DNA of 64,000 nt, taken from positions 124,001 to 188,000 of the forward strand of contig NZ_JACHWJ010000005.1 of the NCBI RefSeq assembly GCF_014191305.1, read 5' to 3'. The translations under genes were made by a program, and so were the position numbers. Source of the stretch: Pseudoclavibacter helvolus. Lineage in GTDB: Bacteria; Actinomycetota; Actinomycetes; Actinomycetales; Microbacteriaceae. This document shows, piece by piece, positions 42,465 to 51,122 of the stretch. A model generated the notes under the pieces. That model worked only from the letters and a program-made list of their open reading frames with translations, searched no databases and was not told the DNA's origin. Within the stretch, counting starts at the first letter, position 1. The number at the start of each line of letters is the position of its first letter.

Positions 42465-43181
42465 TCATGCCTCATCGATGATGACTTCCCAGAGCCCGAA
42501 GCTCATAAAACCAGCGGCCCGCGCGAGCGCAACGGACGCGAAGTTGTCCACCTGGCAGCGGTACTGCGGCTCGTACCCCAGCGCCAGAGCGGCCGAGCTC
42601 GCTGCTCGGACCGTCGTGCGACCGAGGCCTCGACCGCGGAATTCGGGAAGCGTGATCACGCCGAGGTCAGCCAGCCGAGTGCCGTCCCATGGGTACATGC
42701 TCACGGCGGATGCGAGCCTGTCACCGATGAAGGTGCCGAACACGAGCCAGTGGTCGAGTTCGACGAACGCCTCGTCGAGATCAGCCTCGGGCGCCGCAGC
42801 GACCAACTCTTCGAAGGCGGCAGCGTCCGCCTCCGTCAGCTGCCGCGTTCCGTGGCGGGGCCCCTCGCCACGAAGCGCGGCCTGCTCGTCGAGCGTCAGA
42901 TAGAAGAGGTGATCCGGGCTGTTCAGCGTTACGCCGGCACGATCGAGAACACCCCCGAGCGTTGCATCGTCGATGCGATGCCCATCGGCAAGCTCGAGTT
43001 CACGGGCGCGTGCTGGCGTCAGCGAGACGAGCACCGGACCCGCCTCCACACGCAGACGAGCACCGGATCGGTTCTCGGGCAGTGAGGGGTCGACCACAAC
43101 GAAAGCCAGGTCGCTGACGCCCGCATCCAGCGCAGCCGGCATCCACTGGTCGGTCACGAACGAGGAGAACACGGCATTCAT
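42465..43181 (-). CDS. GNAT-family acetyltransferase (GCN5-like)
   Basis: About 238 residues from ATG 43181; an in-frame GTG at 43193 is an alternative and no good ribosome site marks either. The C-terminal half is a GNAT domain: LADLGVITLPEFRGRGLGRT with the R-G-x-G-L-G acetyl-CoA loop, then SVALARAAGFMSFGLWEVII. The N-terminal half may be a degenerate GNAT repeat. Its stop lies within a threefold CATGCCTCGT tandem repeat (42444-42473). Confidence 0.8.
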   Translation of the reverse strand: MNAVFSSFVTDQWMPAALDAGVSDLAFVVVDPSLPENRSGARLRVEAGPVLVSLTPARARELELADGHRIDDATLGGVLDRAGVTLNSPDHLFYLTLDEQAALRGEGPRHGTRQLTEADAAAFEELVAAAPEADLDEAFVELDHWLVFGTFIGDRLASAVSMYPWDGTRLADLGVITLPEFRGRGLGRTTVRAASSAALALGYEPQYRCQVDNFASVALARAAGFMSFGLWEVIIDEA

Positions 43182-43280
43182 ACTGCCCGACACTGGGGAG
43201 GACTGCGCCAGTGGTGCTGATCACTCGACAACAACTGCCCCGTCACCGGCGTCTTCCAGCGTCGATACACAGCGCGAGAT

Positions 43281-43709
43281 CTACGATCGAACCCTCCACG
43301 ACGCAGCCCGCCGACGCGACCCGACGGCCATCCAGGCCACAAGACCGACAAATCCGGCGAGGAACACCCCGCTGATGGCGACGCGCACACCGGGAGCCAA
43401 TCCCCACAGCTGCACGGAGGGGTCGATCAGCCCGAAGGCGCCGCTCAGGAACATGAACCCCGCGCCGGCCCCGAGCAGCCCCGCGACGGCGACGATCGGC
43501 CAGAGCATCCGACGCGTCCACGAACGCGGGACGAGCTGGTCTGCGTAGTGCTGTGGCGAGCCGAATGAGTCACGCGGATCCTCCCCAGATTCTGCGAGGT
43601 GACTCCTGACCTCACGGACGATGCGCTCGATGGCCTCGTTCGGGACGTCGCGCAGCTCGAGCTCCTCCGCCAGCTCAGCACCGTAGTCGTCGTGCTCCGT
43701 GCGGATCAT
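43281..43709 (-). CDS. HAAS-like (DUF1700-type) membrane protein, PadR partner
   Basis: A 142-residue protein: an N-terminal helical region (ELELRDVPNEAIERIVREVR then HLAESGEDPRDSFGSPQHYA) of the HAAS type found in proteins co-encoded with PadR regulators, followed by two membrane helices (IVAVAGLLGAGAGFMFLSGA, VAISGVFLAGFVGLVAWMA). Its start overlaps the PadR stop by 4 bp. Such pairs are common and probably form a regulator/membrane-sensor unit. Confidence 0.8.
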   Translation of the reverse strand: MIRTEHDDYGAELAEELELRDVPNEAIERIVREVRSHLAESGEDPRDSFGSPQHYADQLVPRSWTRRMLWPIVAVAGLLGAGAGFMFLSGAFGLIDPSVQLWGLAPGVRVAISGVFLAGFVGLVAWMAVGSRRRAASWRVRS

Positions 43710-44068
43710 GATGTCTCCTTCTCGAGGTCAAGAGGCTTCCCGTCGGCGAAAAGCGCCGACGTCTTCGTCGTGAAATCTGCCCAGGCGGACCGATGCTCAT
43801 CGAGCAGACGCCTGCCCGACTCAGCGATCGAGTAGTACTTGCGACCCGGCCCTCCATCGCCCTCTTGCCACGTCGACGCGAGGGTGCCGTCCTGCTCGAG
43901 GCGCGCCAGCAGCGGGTACAGCGTGCTGCCCTTGATCGCGCCGAACCCTGCCGCTCCAAGTCGTTGCGCGATCAAGTAGCCGTAGGCGTCTTCGTCGCTC
44001 ACGAGAGCGAGCACGGCACTGGGAAGCGCGGCTCGCACCCACTCGCTGGGCCAGTTGGTCGATTCCAT
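43706..44068 (-). CDS. PadR-family transcriptional regulator
   Basis: A 120-residue PadR winged-helix protein: AVLALVSDEDAYGYLIAQRL, GSTLYPLLARLEQDGTL, GGPGRKYYSIAESGRRLLDE, all standard family segments, with a short C-terminal helix. It is the first gene of a two-gene unit with the HAAS-like protein. PadR proteins usually repress their own operon and respond to small molecules or stress. Confidence 0.92.
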   Translation of the reverse strand: MESTNWPSEWVRAALPSAVLALVSDEDAYGYLIAQRLGAAGFGAIKGSTLYPLLARLEQDGTLASTWQEGDGGPGRKYYSIAESGRRLLDEHRSAWADFTTKTSALFADGKPLDLEKETS

Positions 44069-44251
44069 GACTAGATCATGGCACGGACTAGTACGAATCT
44101 CTACCTAGCAGCGGGAGGATCGGTTCGTGCTCCAGAGGCTCGAGGAAAACCCATCGCAACGGCGGTCGGACGAGAGCTCGCCCCGCAGCGTGACCGCCGC
44201 AAGCATGCAGCAGACCTCCGAGCTGATCGGAGCCCGACTTTCCACGAGCCG

Positions 44252-45322
44252 TCATCTTGAGCTCGGTGCCGGGTCGCCGCTACTGCTGCGCACCACGAGT
44301 TTCGTCGGCAGGATGCGGTGCTCGCCAGTCCGTGGCGCCTCCCCTTCGGCGGTCGGATCCACTCGCCCCACCACCATCTCGACGGCGGTGGAGGCGAGCT
44401 GTGCCGGGTCCTGGGCGAGGCTCGTGAGCTGCAGGTACGGCAGCTCGGCCTGCTCTGAGTTGTCAAAGCCGACAACCGCGAGGTCCTCAGGGATGCGCTT
44501 GCCGAGGAGCCGCGCCTGCGCGACTACCCCCTGCGCGCTGCGGTCGTTGAAGGCGATCACGGCGGTGGCGTCCGGGTGGTGCTTGAGCGCGTCCTCAATC
44601 ACCTTCGCGCCGGCTGCTTCCGACGCTCCTCCCGCGACGACCGCGACCTCGTCACCGAGCCCGGCCGCGGTCGTTGCCTCGAGGAACGTCGCCGTGCGCA
44701 CCTCGTCGCCAGAAACGCCGGGCGCCCCGAGGTACAGGATGCGCGTATGCCCGCGCTCTCGAAGGTGCTGAACGGCGAGCTCGGTGCCTCGGGCGTCGTC
44801 CATGGAGACGCTGTCGAACCTCGCCGACGAGTACTGGCTGGCCACCGTGACAACCGGGACCTCGTCGGCGATGCGTTCGAGCTCCTCCTCTGCCAGCGAC
44901 GCGCCAAGCAGCACAAGCCCCTCGACTCGCTCGCCGAGGAGCGCCTCGATCGCGTCCGCTTCGCCTCGACGCCTCGTGACCGCGGCGAGCGACACGTTGT
45001 AGCCGGCTTCCCGCGCCGCGAGCTGCAGCTCGTCGATGAGCTCGCCGTGGAACGGCTGCGCGGCGTGGAAGACGATGCCGATGAGGCGCGACCGACCCTG
45101 TTTGAGCATCCGCGCCCGCTCGTCGCGGCGGTAGCCGAGGCGGGACGCGACCTCGAGAACGTGCGCGCGTGACTCCGGGCTCGCGCCCGGCACGTCGCGC
45201 ATGACGATCGAGACGAGCGGCTGCGAGACGCCGGCCGCGTCGGCGACGTCGCGCATCGTGACGCGCTTGCCGCCGCCCGGTCGCACCGGGCGGCGGGCGT
45301 CTCGTGCGTCAGCGTCGCTCAT
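44252..45322 (-). CDS. LacI-family transcriptional regulator
   Basis: A 356-residue repressor: HTH at residues 21-45 (VTMRDVADAAGVSQPLVSIV), hinge (ASPESRAHVLEVASRLGYRR), and a periplasmic-binding-protein-like effector domain (IGIVFHAAQPFHGELIDELQ, VAVVGFDNSEQAELPYLQLT). It is the last gene of an operon with a Gfo/Idh/MocA dehydrogenase and a TIM-barrel isomerase and overlaps the latter by 4 bp. The inverted repeat at 47229-47258 upstream of that operon and of the divergent porter is its likely operator. Confidence 0.92.
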   Translation of the reverse strand: MSDADARDARRPVRPGGGKRVTMRDVADAAGVSQPLVSIVMRDVPGASPESRAHVLEVASRLGYRRDERARMLKQGRSRLIGIVFHAAQPFHGELIDELQLAAREAGYNVSLAAVTRRRGEADAIEALLGERVEGLVLLGASLAEEELERIADEVPVVTVASQYSSARFDSVSMDDARGTELAVQHLRERGHTRILYLGAPGVSGDEVRTATFLEATTAAGLGDEVAVVAGGASEAAGAKVIEDALKHHPDATAVIAFNDRSAQGVVAQARLLGKRIPEDLAVVGFDNSEQAELPYLQLTSLAQDPAQLASTAVEMVVGRVDPTAEGEAPRTGEHRILPTKLVVRSSSGDPAPSSR

Positions 45323-46146
45323 ACACCGATGCTAAAGGCCTCCCGGAACCTCCGCAGCGCGAGGTCGGAGTCGGCGGACGCAAACGCCTCCATCGCAACA
45401 ACCCCCGTGTAGCCGAGTTCGTCGAGCGCCCGCGCGACCCGCGGGTAGTGGATCTCACCCGTACCCGGCTCGCAACGACCCGGCACGTCCGCCACTTGGA
45501 TCTCACCGATGTACGGCAGCGCGCGGCCGCACAGGTCGACGAGGTCACCCTCGCCGATTTGCGCGTGGTAGAGGTCGAGGTTCAGCCGGAGGTGCGGGCT
45601 GTCGACGGCCGCGACGAGCGCGATCGTGTCGCTCGCCCGGTTGAATGGCACGCCGGGGTGGTCGACGGCGTGATTCAGGTTCTCGAGCGTGAAGACCTTG
45701 CCGTACTCCTCACCGAGCTTCGCGAGGCGCTCGAGCGTGCGCAGCGCCGCCAGCCAGTCGGCGGGGGTCGTGTGCGCGCTCGGGCGCACCGGCAGGCCGT
45801 TGTTGTCGAGGCCCGTGCCGTGGATCACGAGGCGCGGCACGTTCAGCACCTGCGCCGCCTCAAGCGACTCGCGCGCGGTGGCGACGATCGCGTCGGCCCC
45901 GTCCGGGTCGATGAGCTCGCCGCGGATGTACCCAGACATCGAGCCGAACGTCGCGCCGGTCGCGACCAGCGATTCCAGGTCTTTCTCCCACCAGCGCCAG
46001 ATCTCGACCTCGAACCCGGCCTCGTCGATGCGCCGCACGCGCTCCTCGAACGGGAGGTCGAGGAAGAGCATCTCCGCGCAGGCGGCGAGCACAAACGGTG
46101 AGGCCGCGGAGCTGCCAGCGTCCGTACCCGCAACTGCCGCGCTCAT
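45319..46146 (-). CDS. TIM-barrel sugar isomerase/epimerase (hydroxypyruvate isomerase/IolI type)
   Basis: A 275-residue xylose-isomerase-like TIM barrel: ACAEMLFLDLPFEERVRRID at the N terminus, FTLENLNHAVDHPGVPFNRA with the metal-binding Glu, LRLNLDLYHAQIGEGDLVDL with Asp and His, and VADVPGRCEPGTGEIHYPRV. This pattern is closest to hydroxypyruvate isomerase-like proteins. It is coupled on both sides by 4-bp overlaps to a MocA-type dehydrogenase and a LacI regulator, suggesting isomerisation of the dehydrogenase product. Confidence 0.85.
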   Translation of the reverse strand: MSAAVAGTDAGSSAASPFVLAACAEMLFLDLPFEERVRRIDEAGFEVEIWRWWEKDLESLVATGATFGSMSGYIRGELIDPDGADAIVATARESLEAAQVLNVPRLVIHGTGLDNNGLPVRPSAHTTPADWLAALRTLERLAKLGEEYGKVFTLENLNHAVDHPGVPFNRASDTIALVAAVDSPHLRLNLDLYHAQIGEGDLVDLCGRALPYIGEIQVADVPGRCEPGTGEIHYPRVARALDELGYTGVVAMEAFASADSDLALRRFREAFSIGV

Positions 46147-47156
46147 CGGACGACCTCAGACGGTGCGCCGGTCTTGACCGACTCGATGCAGGCGAGCGCG
46201 ATGACCATGGCCTCGAGCGCGGCTTCCGTGCCGGGGCGCGGGCTCTCGACGCCGGCGACCGCGTTGACGAACGCCTGCAGCTCGCCCGTGTAGGCGGCGC
46301 GCATGAGCTGCGTGTCGGCGCGCACGGTGTCGAAGGATGCGCCGGCCGCGCCGTAGAGGCGGAGGCTCGACGCCGCGAGCTCACCAGCCGTGGCCATGCC
46401 GGCACTGCCGAAGACCTCGGCGCGAGTGTCGTAGCCGTAGGCGGCCGAGAAGTTCGCCTCAGCTGTGGCGATGGCGCCGTTGTCGTAGCGGATCGTGACG
46501 ACCGAGGTGTCGAGCAGGCCCTTGTCCTTGAAGTCCGGAGCGACAAGCGCATCCGCGACCGCGTAGACCGAAGTCGCTCGGGCGCCCGGGTTGAAGAAGT
46601 TGAGGGTGTCGAAGTCGTGGATGAGCGTCTCGAGGAAGATCGTGAACGGCGGGATCGCGGCGGGGTTCGCGAGGCCCGGGTCGCGGGTCACCGAACGGAG
46701 CAGCTGCGGCGTGCCGAGGGCTCCCGCATCGAGGGCGGAGCGCAGCTCGGGGAAGCCGTTCGCGTAGCGGCGGTTGAAGCCGACCTGGAAGACGACGTCG
46801 TGGCGCTCGACGGCGGCCTCGACGCGGCGCAGCTCCTCGAGCGAGACGCCGGTCGGCTTCTCGCAGAAGATCGCCTTCCCGGCCGCTGCCGCCTGCTCGA
46901 CAAGCGCGGTGTGGAAGCGGGGCGGGGCTGTGATGACGACCGCGTCGAGGTCGGGACGGGCGAGGAGCTCGGCGATGTCCGTGTAGGACTGCTCGACGCC
47001 AAGCGACTCGGCCAGCTTCGCCGCGGCGCCCTCGACGGGGTCGGCGATGGCGATGAGCTCGGCGTTCGGGATGTCGCGGGCGATGAGCGTTGCGTGGTTG
47101 CTGCCGATGCGGCCGGCACCGATGAGGGCGACGCGGATGAGGGGGTTCGTGGTCAT
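46143..47156 (-). CDS. Gfo/Idh/MocA oxidoreductase, myo-inositol 2-dehydrogenase-like
   Basis: A 337-residue NAD(P)-dependent dehydrogenase. The Rossmann start is VALIGAGRIGSNHATLIARD; the conserved EKP motif is IFCEKPTGVSLEEL (Lys near residue 99), followed by VGFNRRYANGF and ETLIHDFDTLNFF with the catalytic Asp/His pair. It is most like IolG-type enzymes, which oxidise inositol or related polyols and sugars. It is the first gene of the LacI-controlled operon, with AGGAG 9 bp upstream. The precise substrate is unproven. Confidence 0.9.
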   Translation of the reverse strand: MTTNPLIRVALIGAGRIGSNHATLIARDIPNAELIAIADPVEGAAAKLAESLGVEQSYTDIAELLARPDLDAVVITAPPRFHTALVEQAAAAGKAIFCEKPTGVSLEELRRVEAAVERHDVVFQVGFNRRYANGFPELRSALDAGALGTPQLLRSVTRDPGLANPAAIPPFTIFLETLIHDFDTLNFFNPGARATSVYAVADALVAPDFKDKGLLDTSVVTIRYDNGAIATAEANFSAAYGYDTRAEVFGSAGMATAGELAASSLRLYGAAGASFDTVRADTQLMRAAYTGELQAFVNAVAGVESPRPGTEAALEAMVIALACIESVKTGAPSEVVR

Positions 47157-47228
47157 GGTGTTTCTCCTGGGGACGGCCGTGCCGACACGACACTGTGCTG
47201 CTGGGTGCGCCCAGCAGGGTCAGCCTAT

Positions 47229-47258
47229 TACGTACTAGCGCTCGGCGTCTAGTACGTA
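47229..47258. promoter_or_regulatory. LacI-type operator between dehydrogenase operon and porter
   Basis: TACGTACTAG (47229-47238) and its complement CTAGTACGTA (47249-47258) form a perfect 10-bp inverted repeat with a 10-bp spacer. It lies 73 bp upstream of the dehydrogenase start and 106 bp upstream of the porter, so one bound repressor could control both directions. Confidence 0.65.
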
Positions 47259-47363
47259 TAAGGTTGCGTCCAGTCAGCCACCGCGACACGGGCCGCATCC
47301 CTGAAACCAGGGCCGCTTCAAGCGCCAGAGCCAGCCGCGACCAGCCGAGACAAAGGAGTTCTC

Positions 47364-48812
47364 ATCACTTCCACCCATGGGGCATCCGCGTCAGAGACGA
47401 CACTGCCCAAACTCACCCCAGGCCCGTACCGCAAGCGACTCGGGCTCATCTCGATCGTCGCGTGCTTCGGCGGGTTGCTCTTCGGTTACGACACGGGCGT
47501 CATCAACGGCGCGCTGCGCCCCATGGCCGCCGAGATTGGCCTCGACGCGTTCACGGAGGGCGTCGTCACGAGCTCGCTCGTCTTCGCAGCGGCGTTTGGC
47601 GCCCTCTTCGGCGGTCGCATTTCCGATGCCATCGGCCGCCGCCGCACGATCATCATCCTCGCCGTCCTGTTCTTCCTCGGCACGGTTGTCGTTGTCGCGT
47701 CGCCAAACTTCGCGCTGCTCGTTGTGGGACGCATCATGCTTGGCCTTGCCGTCGGCGGTGCATCCACCGTTGTGCCCGTCTACCTCGCGGAGCTTGCCCC
47801 GTTTGAGATCCGCGGGTCGATCACGGGCCGCAACGAAGTTGCCATCGTCACGGGCCAGCTGTCGGCGTTTGTGATCAACGCGATCCTCGGCAACACCCTC
47901 GGCCACGTTGACGGCGTCTGGCGCATCATGTTTGCGGTCTGCGCGATCCCCGCGATCTGCCTGTTCTTCGGGATGCTCCGCATGCCCGAGTCGCCACGCT
48001 GGCTTGTCGAGAAGGGACGCCACGCTGACGCACTGGCCGTGCTCAAGACGGTGCGGTCTGAGGAGCGCGCGATCGCCGAGCTCGGCGAAGTTGAGCAGGT
48101 CGCCCACGAGGAGCAGACCGCGGCAAAGGTTGGCCTCGGAGCCGTTCTGACAAACAAGTGGCTCATCCGCATCCTGCTCATCGGCATTGGTGTGTCGATG
48201 ATGCAGCAGCTCACCGGCATCAACTCGATCATGTACTACGGCCAGGTTGTGCTCATCGAGTCTGGCTTCGAAGCGGATGCGGCGCTCATCGCCAACATCG
48301 CGCCCGGCGTTGTTGCGGTCATCGGTGGGTTCATCGCGCTTTCCATGATGGACCGCGTCGACCGTCGGAAGACGTTTGCGATCGGCCTCACGCTGACCAC
48401 AACGTGCCACCTGCTCATCGGCGCGGCCTCGCTGCTGCTGCCCGTTGGCAACCCGGCCCGCCCGTTTGTGATTCTGATTCTGGTCGTCGCGTTTGTCGCG
48501 TCCATGCAGACGTTCTTGAACGTCGCCGTCTGGGTGTACCTCGCCGAGATCTTCCCGCTGCACATGCGTGGGCTTGGCATCGGCGTCTCGGTATTCTTCG
48601 GCTGGATGACCAACGGCTTCCTCGCCCTCTACTTCCCGAGCCTCATCGCCGGAATGGGCATCAGCGGGGTCTTCTTTCTCTTCGCCGGCATCGGCGCGGT
48701 CGCGCTCCTCTTCACGATCACCCAGGTTCCGGAGACCCGCGGCGTGACCCTCGAAAAGCTCGAGGTTGGCGTCACGACGGGAGCCATCCACGTGCTTGGC
48801 AAGAACCGCTAA
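47364..48812 (+). CDS. MFS sugar porter (inositol/sugar type) with an ATC at the start position
   Basis: A 12-helix MFS porter of 482 residues. Signatures: LLFGYDTGVINGALRPMAAE, DAIGRRRTIIILAV, RIMLGLAVGGASTVVPVYLA, MPESPRWLVEKGRH, QQLTGINSIMYYG and VPETRGVTLEKLE. Coding similarity begins at 47364 (ITSTHGASASETTLPKL), where a perfect ribosome site AAAGGAG sits 7 bp before ATC, not ATG. The first canonical in-frame start is TTG 47475, inside helix 1, and would remove the N terminus. Either ATC is used, or the start codon is mutated. It is divergent from the dehydrogenase operon and shares its operator. Confidence 0.85.
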   Translation: MTSTHGASASETTLPKLTPGPYRKRLGLISIVACFGGLLFGYDTGVINGALRPMAAEIGLDAFTEGVVTSSLVFAAAFGALFGGRISDAIGRRRTIIILAVLFFLGTVVVVASPNFALLVVGRIMLGLAVGGASTVVPVYLAELAPFEIRGSITGRNEVAIVTGQLSAFVINAILGNTLGHVDGVWRIMFAVCAIPAICLFFGMLRMPESPRWLVEKGRHADALAVLKTVRSEERAIAELGEVEQVAHEEQTAAKVGLGAVLTNKWLIRILLIGIGVSMMQQLTGINSIMYYGQVVLIESGFEADAALIANIAPGVVAVIGGFIALSMMDRVDRRKTFAIGLTLTTTCHLLIGAASLLLPVGNPARPFVILILVVAFVASMQTFLNVAVWVYLAEIFPLHMRGLGIGVSVFFGWMTNGFLALYFPSLIAGMGISGVFFLFAGIGAVALLFTITQVPETRGVTLEKLEVGVTTGAIHVLGKNR

Positions 48813-48825
48813 GCACCCCACAAAC

Positions 48826-48849
48826 TCGACCGCTTCTGCGAGCGGTCGA
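48826..48849 (+). terminator. Hairpin after the MFS porter
   Basis: TCGACCGCT pairs with AGCGGTCGA around a 6-nt loop, 14 bp after the porter stop. It faces the converging alcohol dehydrogenase gene. Confidence 0.6.
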
Positions 48850-48932
48850 CCAGCCCGTAGGATCGGCACAGACTTGGACATCATTGCCCGATCCCACGGG
48901 CTTCTTTACGAGGCGGATGCACCCAGCCTGCG

Positions 48933-49964
48933 CTAGCGCAGGTCGGGCAGCACGATCGTCTTGAGGCCTTCACCACGCTCGGCCGCCTGGAGCGCAGAGG
49001 CGAAGTCAGACAGCGCGACTCGCTTCGTGATGAGCGGGACAAGCTCGATGCGGCCCTGCTCGATCAATCTCATGGCCGACGTCCATGACTTCGGAGTGGA
49101 AGCGAAGCCACTGCTGACGCTGAGCTCCTTGTAGAGGACCTGATCGAACGGGAGCTGCACATCCTTTCCGAAGATACCGACCTGCACGTAGCGACCTCCT
49201 CGTCGCGCTGCTGCGAGCGCAGCTGAGGCGCCCGGGCCGCTTCCCGAGCACTCCAGAACGACGTCGAAGGCTTCGTCCTGAACAGGCGACGTCGTGACGT
49301 TCAGCCCCAGCCCCTCGGCAACCGCCAGGCGATCGCTGTCACGTTCGAGACCGGCGACTGTAACGACTCCGCCCATCGCCTTGGCGACCTGGCCAGCAAG
49401 CTGCCCCATGGCTCCCGGGCCGGTCACGAGGACTCGGTCGCCGACTTGGATCACAGCAGGATCCAGCAAGCACTGCGTCACGCAGGCGAGCGGTTCCGCG
49501 AGCGCCCCGGCCTCGGCGGGGAGCCAATCAGGGAGGGCGTGAAGGTTGCGTGCGGGAAGCACCACGAACTCCGCGAAGCCACCATTCTCATACGAGCCGA
49601 GCGAACGCCGCTGCGGGCAGAGGTTGCGACGCCCCTCCCTGCACCAGCGGCAGGCTTCGCACACAGAGAAGTAGGTCTCGCAGGCGACCGCGCGCCCCAG
49701 CCACACCTCGTCGACACCTTCGCCGACGGTGTCGACGATGCCGGCGATCTCGTGACCCATCACGACGGGAGCCTCATGCGCGTATTGGTCGTGGGCGACG
49801 TGCACGTCCGTGCCGCAGATCCCGGTCGCAGTCACACGGACACGCACAAGCCCCTCGTCCACGGCCGGCACCGATACGTCTGAAACCCGGACGGCCTCAG
49901 CACCAGCTCCTGTCTTGACGACAGCGCGCATGCGAGCCTCGGTCTGCTGGAGAGTACTGGTCAT
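48933..49964 (-). CDS. Zinc-dependent medium-chain alcohol dehydrogenase
   Basis: A 343-residue MDR enzyme. The catalytic zinc site is TGICGTDVHVAHDQY with GHEIAG; the structural zinc Cys cluster is YFSVCEACRWCREGRRNLC; the NAD fold is VLVTGPGAMGQLAGQVAKAM. It is of the sorbitol/threonine dehydrogenase type that oxidises polyols or sugar alcohols. GAGGAG precedes ATG 49964; an internal ATG at 49931 also has a site. It is the last gene of a five-gene minus-strand operon with the ABC importer. Substrate unknown. Confidence 0.9.
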   Translation of the reverse strand: MTSTLQQTEARMRAVVKTGAGAEAVRVSDVSVPAVDEGLVRVRVTATGICGTDVHVAHDQYAHEAPVVMGHEIAGIVDTVGEGVDEVWLGRAVACETYFSVCEACRWCREGRRNLCPQRRSLGSYENGGFAEFVVLPARNLHALPDWLPAEAGALAEPLACVTQCLLDPAVIQVGDRVLVTGPGAMGQLAGQVAKAMGGVVTVAGLERDSDRLAVAEGLGLNVTTSPVQDEAFDVVLECSGSGPGASAALAAARRGGRYVQVGIFGKDVQLPFDQVLYKELSVSSGFASTPKSWTSAMRLIEQGRIELVPLITKRVALSDFASALQAAERGEGLKTIVLPDLR

Positions 49965-50010
49965 CGGAGGGGCTCCTCAATCGAGAAAGTGCTTGGAAGT
50001 GGGGTGGTGC

Positions 50011-51060
50011 TCACAGGGCATTCGCGATGTCCCGAGCCACGCTGACCGTCGTGCCGCGACCCCCGCAGTCGGGAGTCAGCCGCTCGGCCGTCGCTGTCAC
50101 TCGCGAGATCGCCGAGATCAGGTCATCGGCCGCGACTTTTTCACCGAGGTGTTCCAGCATCTGCGCCGCTGCCCAGATCGTCGCGATCGGGTTCGCAAGG
50201 CCTTTCCCTGCGATATCCGGCGCGGACCCGTGCACGGGCTCGAACATCGAGGGCACGCCGCCAAGCGGGTTGATGTTCGCCGACGCGGCGAAGCCCAGAC
50301 CGCCCTGAATCGCGGCCCCGATGTCAGTCAGGATGTCGCCGAACAGGTTCGAGGCCACGACGACGTCGAGCGTCTCAGGGTGCGTGATCATCCGGGCCGC
50401 GATCGCGTCGACGTGGTAGCTGGTCACCTCGACGTCCGGGTACTCGGCGGCGAGCTCTCGGGTCACGTCGTCCCAGAAGACCATCGAGTACTGCTGCGCG
50501 TTCGACTTGGTGACGGATGCGAGGCGTCCGGATCGAGTCCTGGCTTGCTCGAAGCCGTACCGAAGGATCCGCTCGACCGACTTGCGCGTGAAGATCGCAG
50601 TTTCGACGGCCACCTCCGAGGAGTCCCCGACGTGCACGCGGCCGCCAGCGCCCGAGTACTCCCCCTCCGTGTTCTCGCGGATACACAGTATGTCGAACTC
50701 GCTCTTGCGCAGCGGACCGGTGATCCCCGGCAGGAGCCGGTGCGGTCGCATGTTGACGTACAGATCGAAGCCTTTGCGGATGGGGAGCAGGAGACCATGC
50801 AGGGAGACGTTGTCGGGAACGCGCGCGGGCCAGCCGACAGCACCGAGCAGGATCGCGTCGTGCGGCCGCAGCTGCTCGAGACCGTCCTCCGGCATCATCG
50901 AGCCGGTCACCTCGTAGCGCTCACACGACCAATCGAACGCCGTGGTTGAGATCTGGAACCCGCGCTTGTCGGCGACAGCCCGGAGGGGCTCGAGCGCGGC
51001 CTCTACGACATCGACGCCGATGCCGTCTCCGGGAATGAGCGCGACTGAGTATGTGTGCAT
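50011..51060 (-). CDS. Tartrate dehydrogenase/D-malate (isopropylmalate-type) dehydrogenase
   Basis: A 349-residue beta-decarboxylating dehydrogenase from ATG 51060. Motifs: VALIPGDGIGVDVVEAALEP, FDILCIRENTEGEYSGAGGR, TKSNAQQYSMVFWDDVTREL, and VVASNLFGDILTDIGAAIQG with the metal-binding Asp residues. The TKSNAQ segment is typical of tartrate dehydrogenase/decarboxylase and D-malate dehydrogenase rather than leucine biosynthesis. With the Zn-dehydrogenase it could oxidise a 3- or 4-carbon hydroxy-acid made from the imported compound. Substrate is inferred. Confidence 0.88.
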   Translation of the reverse strand: MHTYSVALIPGDGIGVDVVEAALEPLRAVADKRGFQISTTAFDWSCERYEVTGSMMPEDGLEQLRPHDAILLGAVGWPARVPDNVSLHGLLLPIRKGFDLYVNMRPHRLLPGITGPLRKSEFDILCIRENTEGEYSGAGGRVHVGDSSEVAVETAIFTRKSVERILRYGFEQARTRSGRLASVTKSNAQQYSMVFWDDVTRELAAEYPDVEVTSYHVDAIAARMITHPETLDVVVASNLFGDILTDIGAAIQGGLGFAASANINPLGGVPSMFEPVHGSAPDIAGKGLANPIATIWAAAQMLEHLGEKVAADDLISAISRVTATAERLTPDCGGRGTTVSVARDIANAL

Positions 51061-51122
51061 CAAGATCTTCTCTCCGTCGGATTGCGTTGGCCTACGCCAT
51101 TCGGCGTAGGCCAACGTGGAGG

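Noticed and set aside
50011-51060. 3-isopropylmalate dehydrogenase (leuB)
   Set aside because: The TKSNAQQYSMVFWDD segment and the catabolic neighbours fit tartrate/D-malate dehydrogenases better, and no other leucine genes are present.
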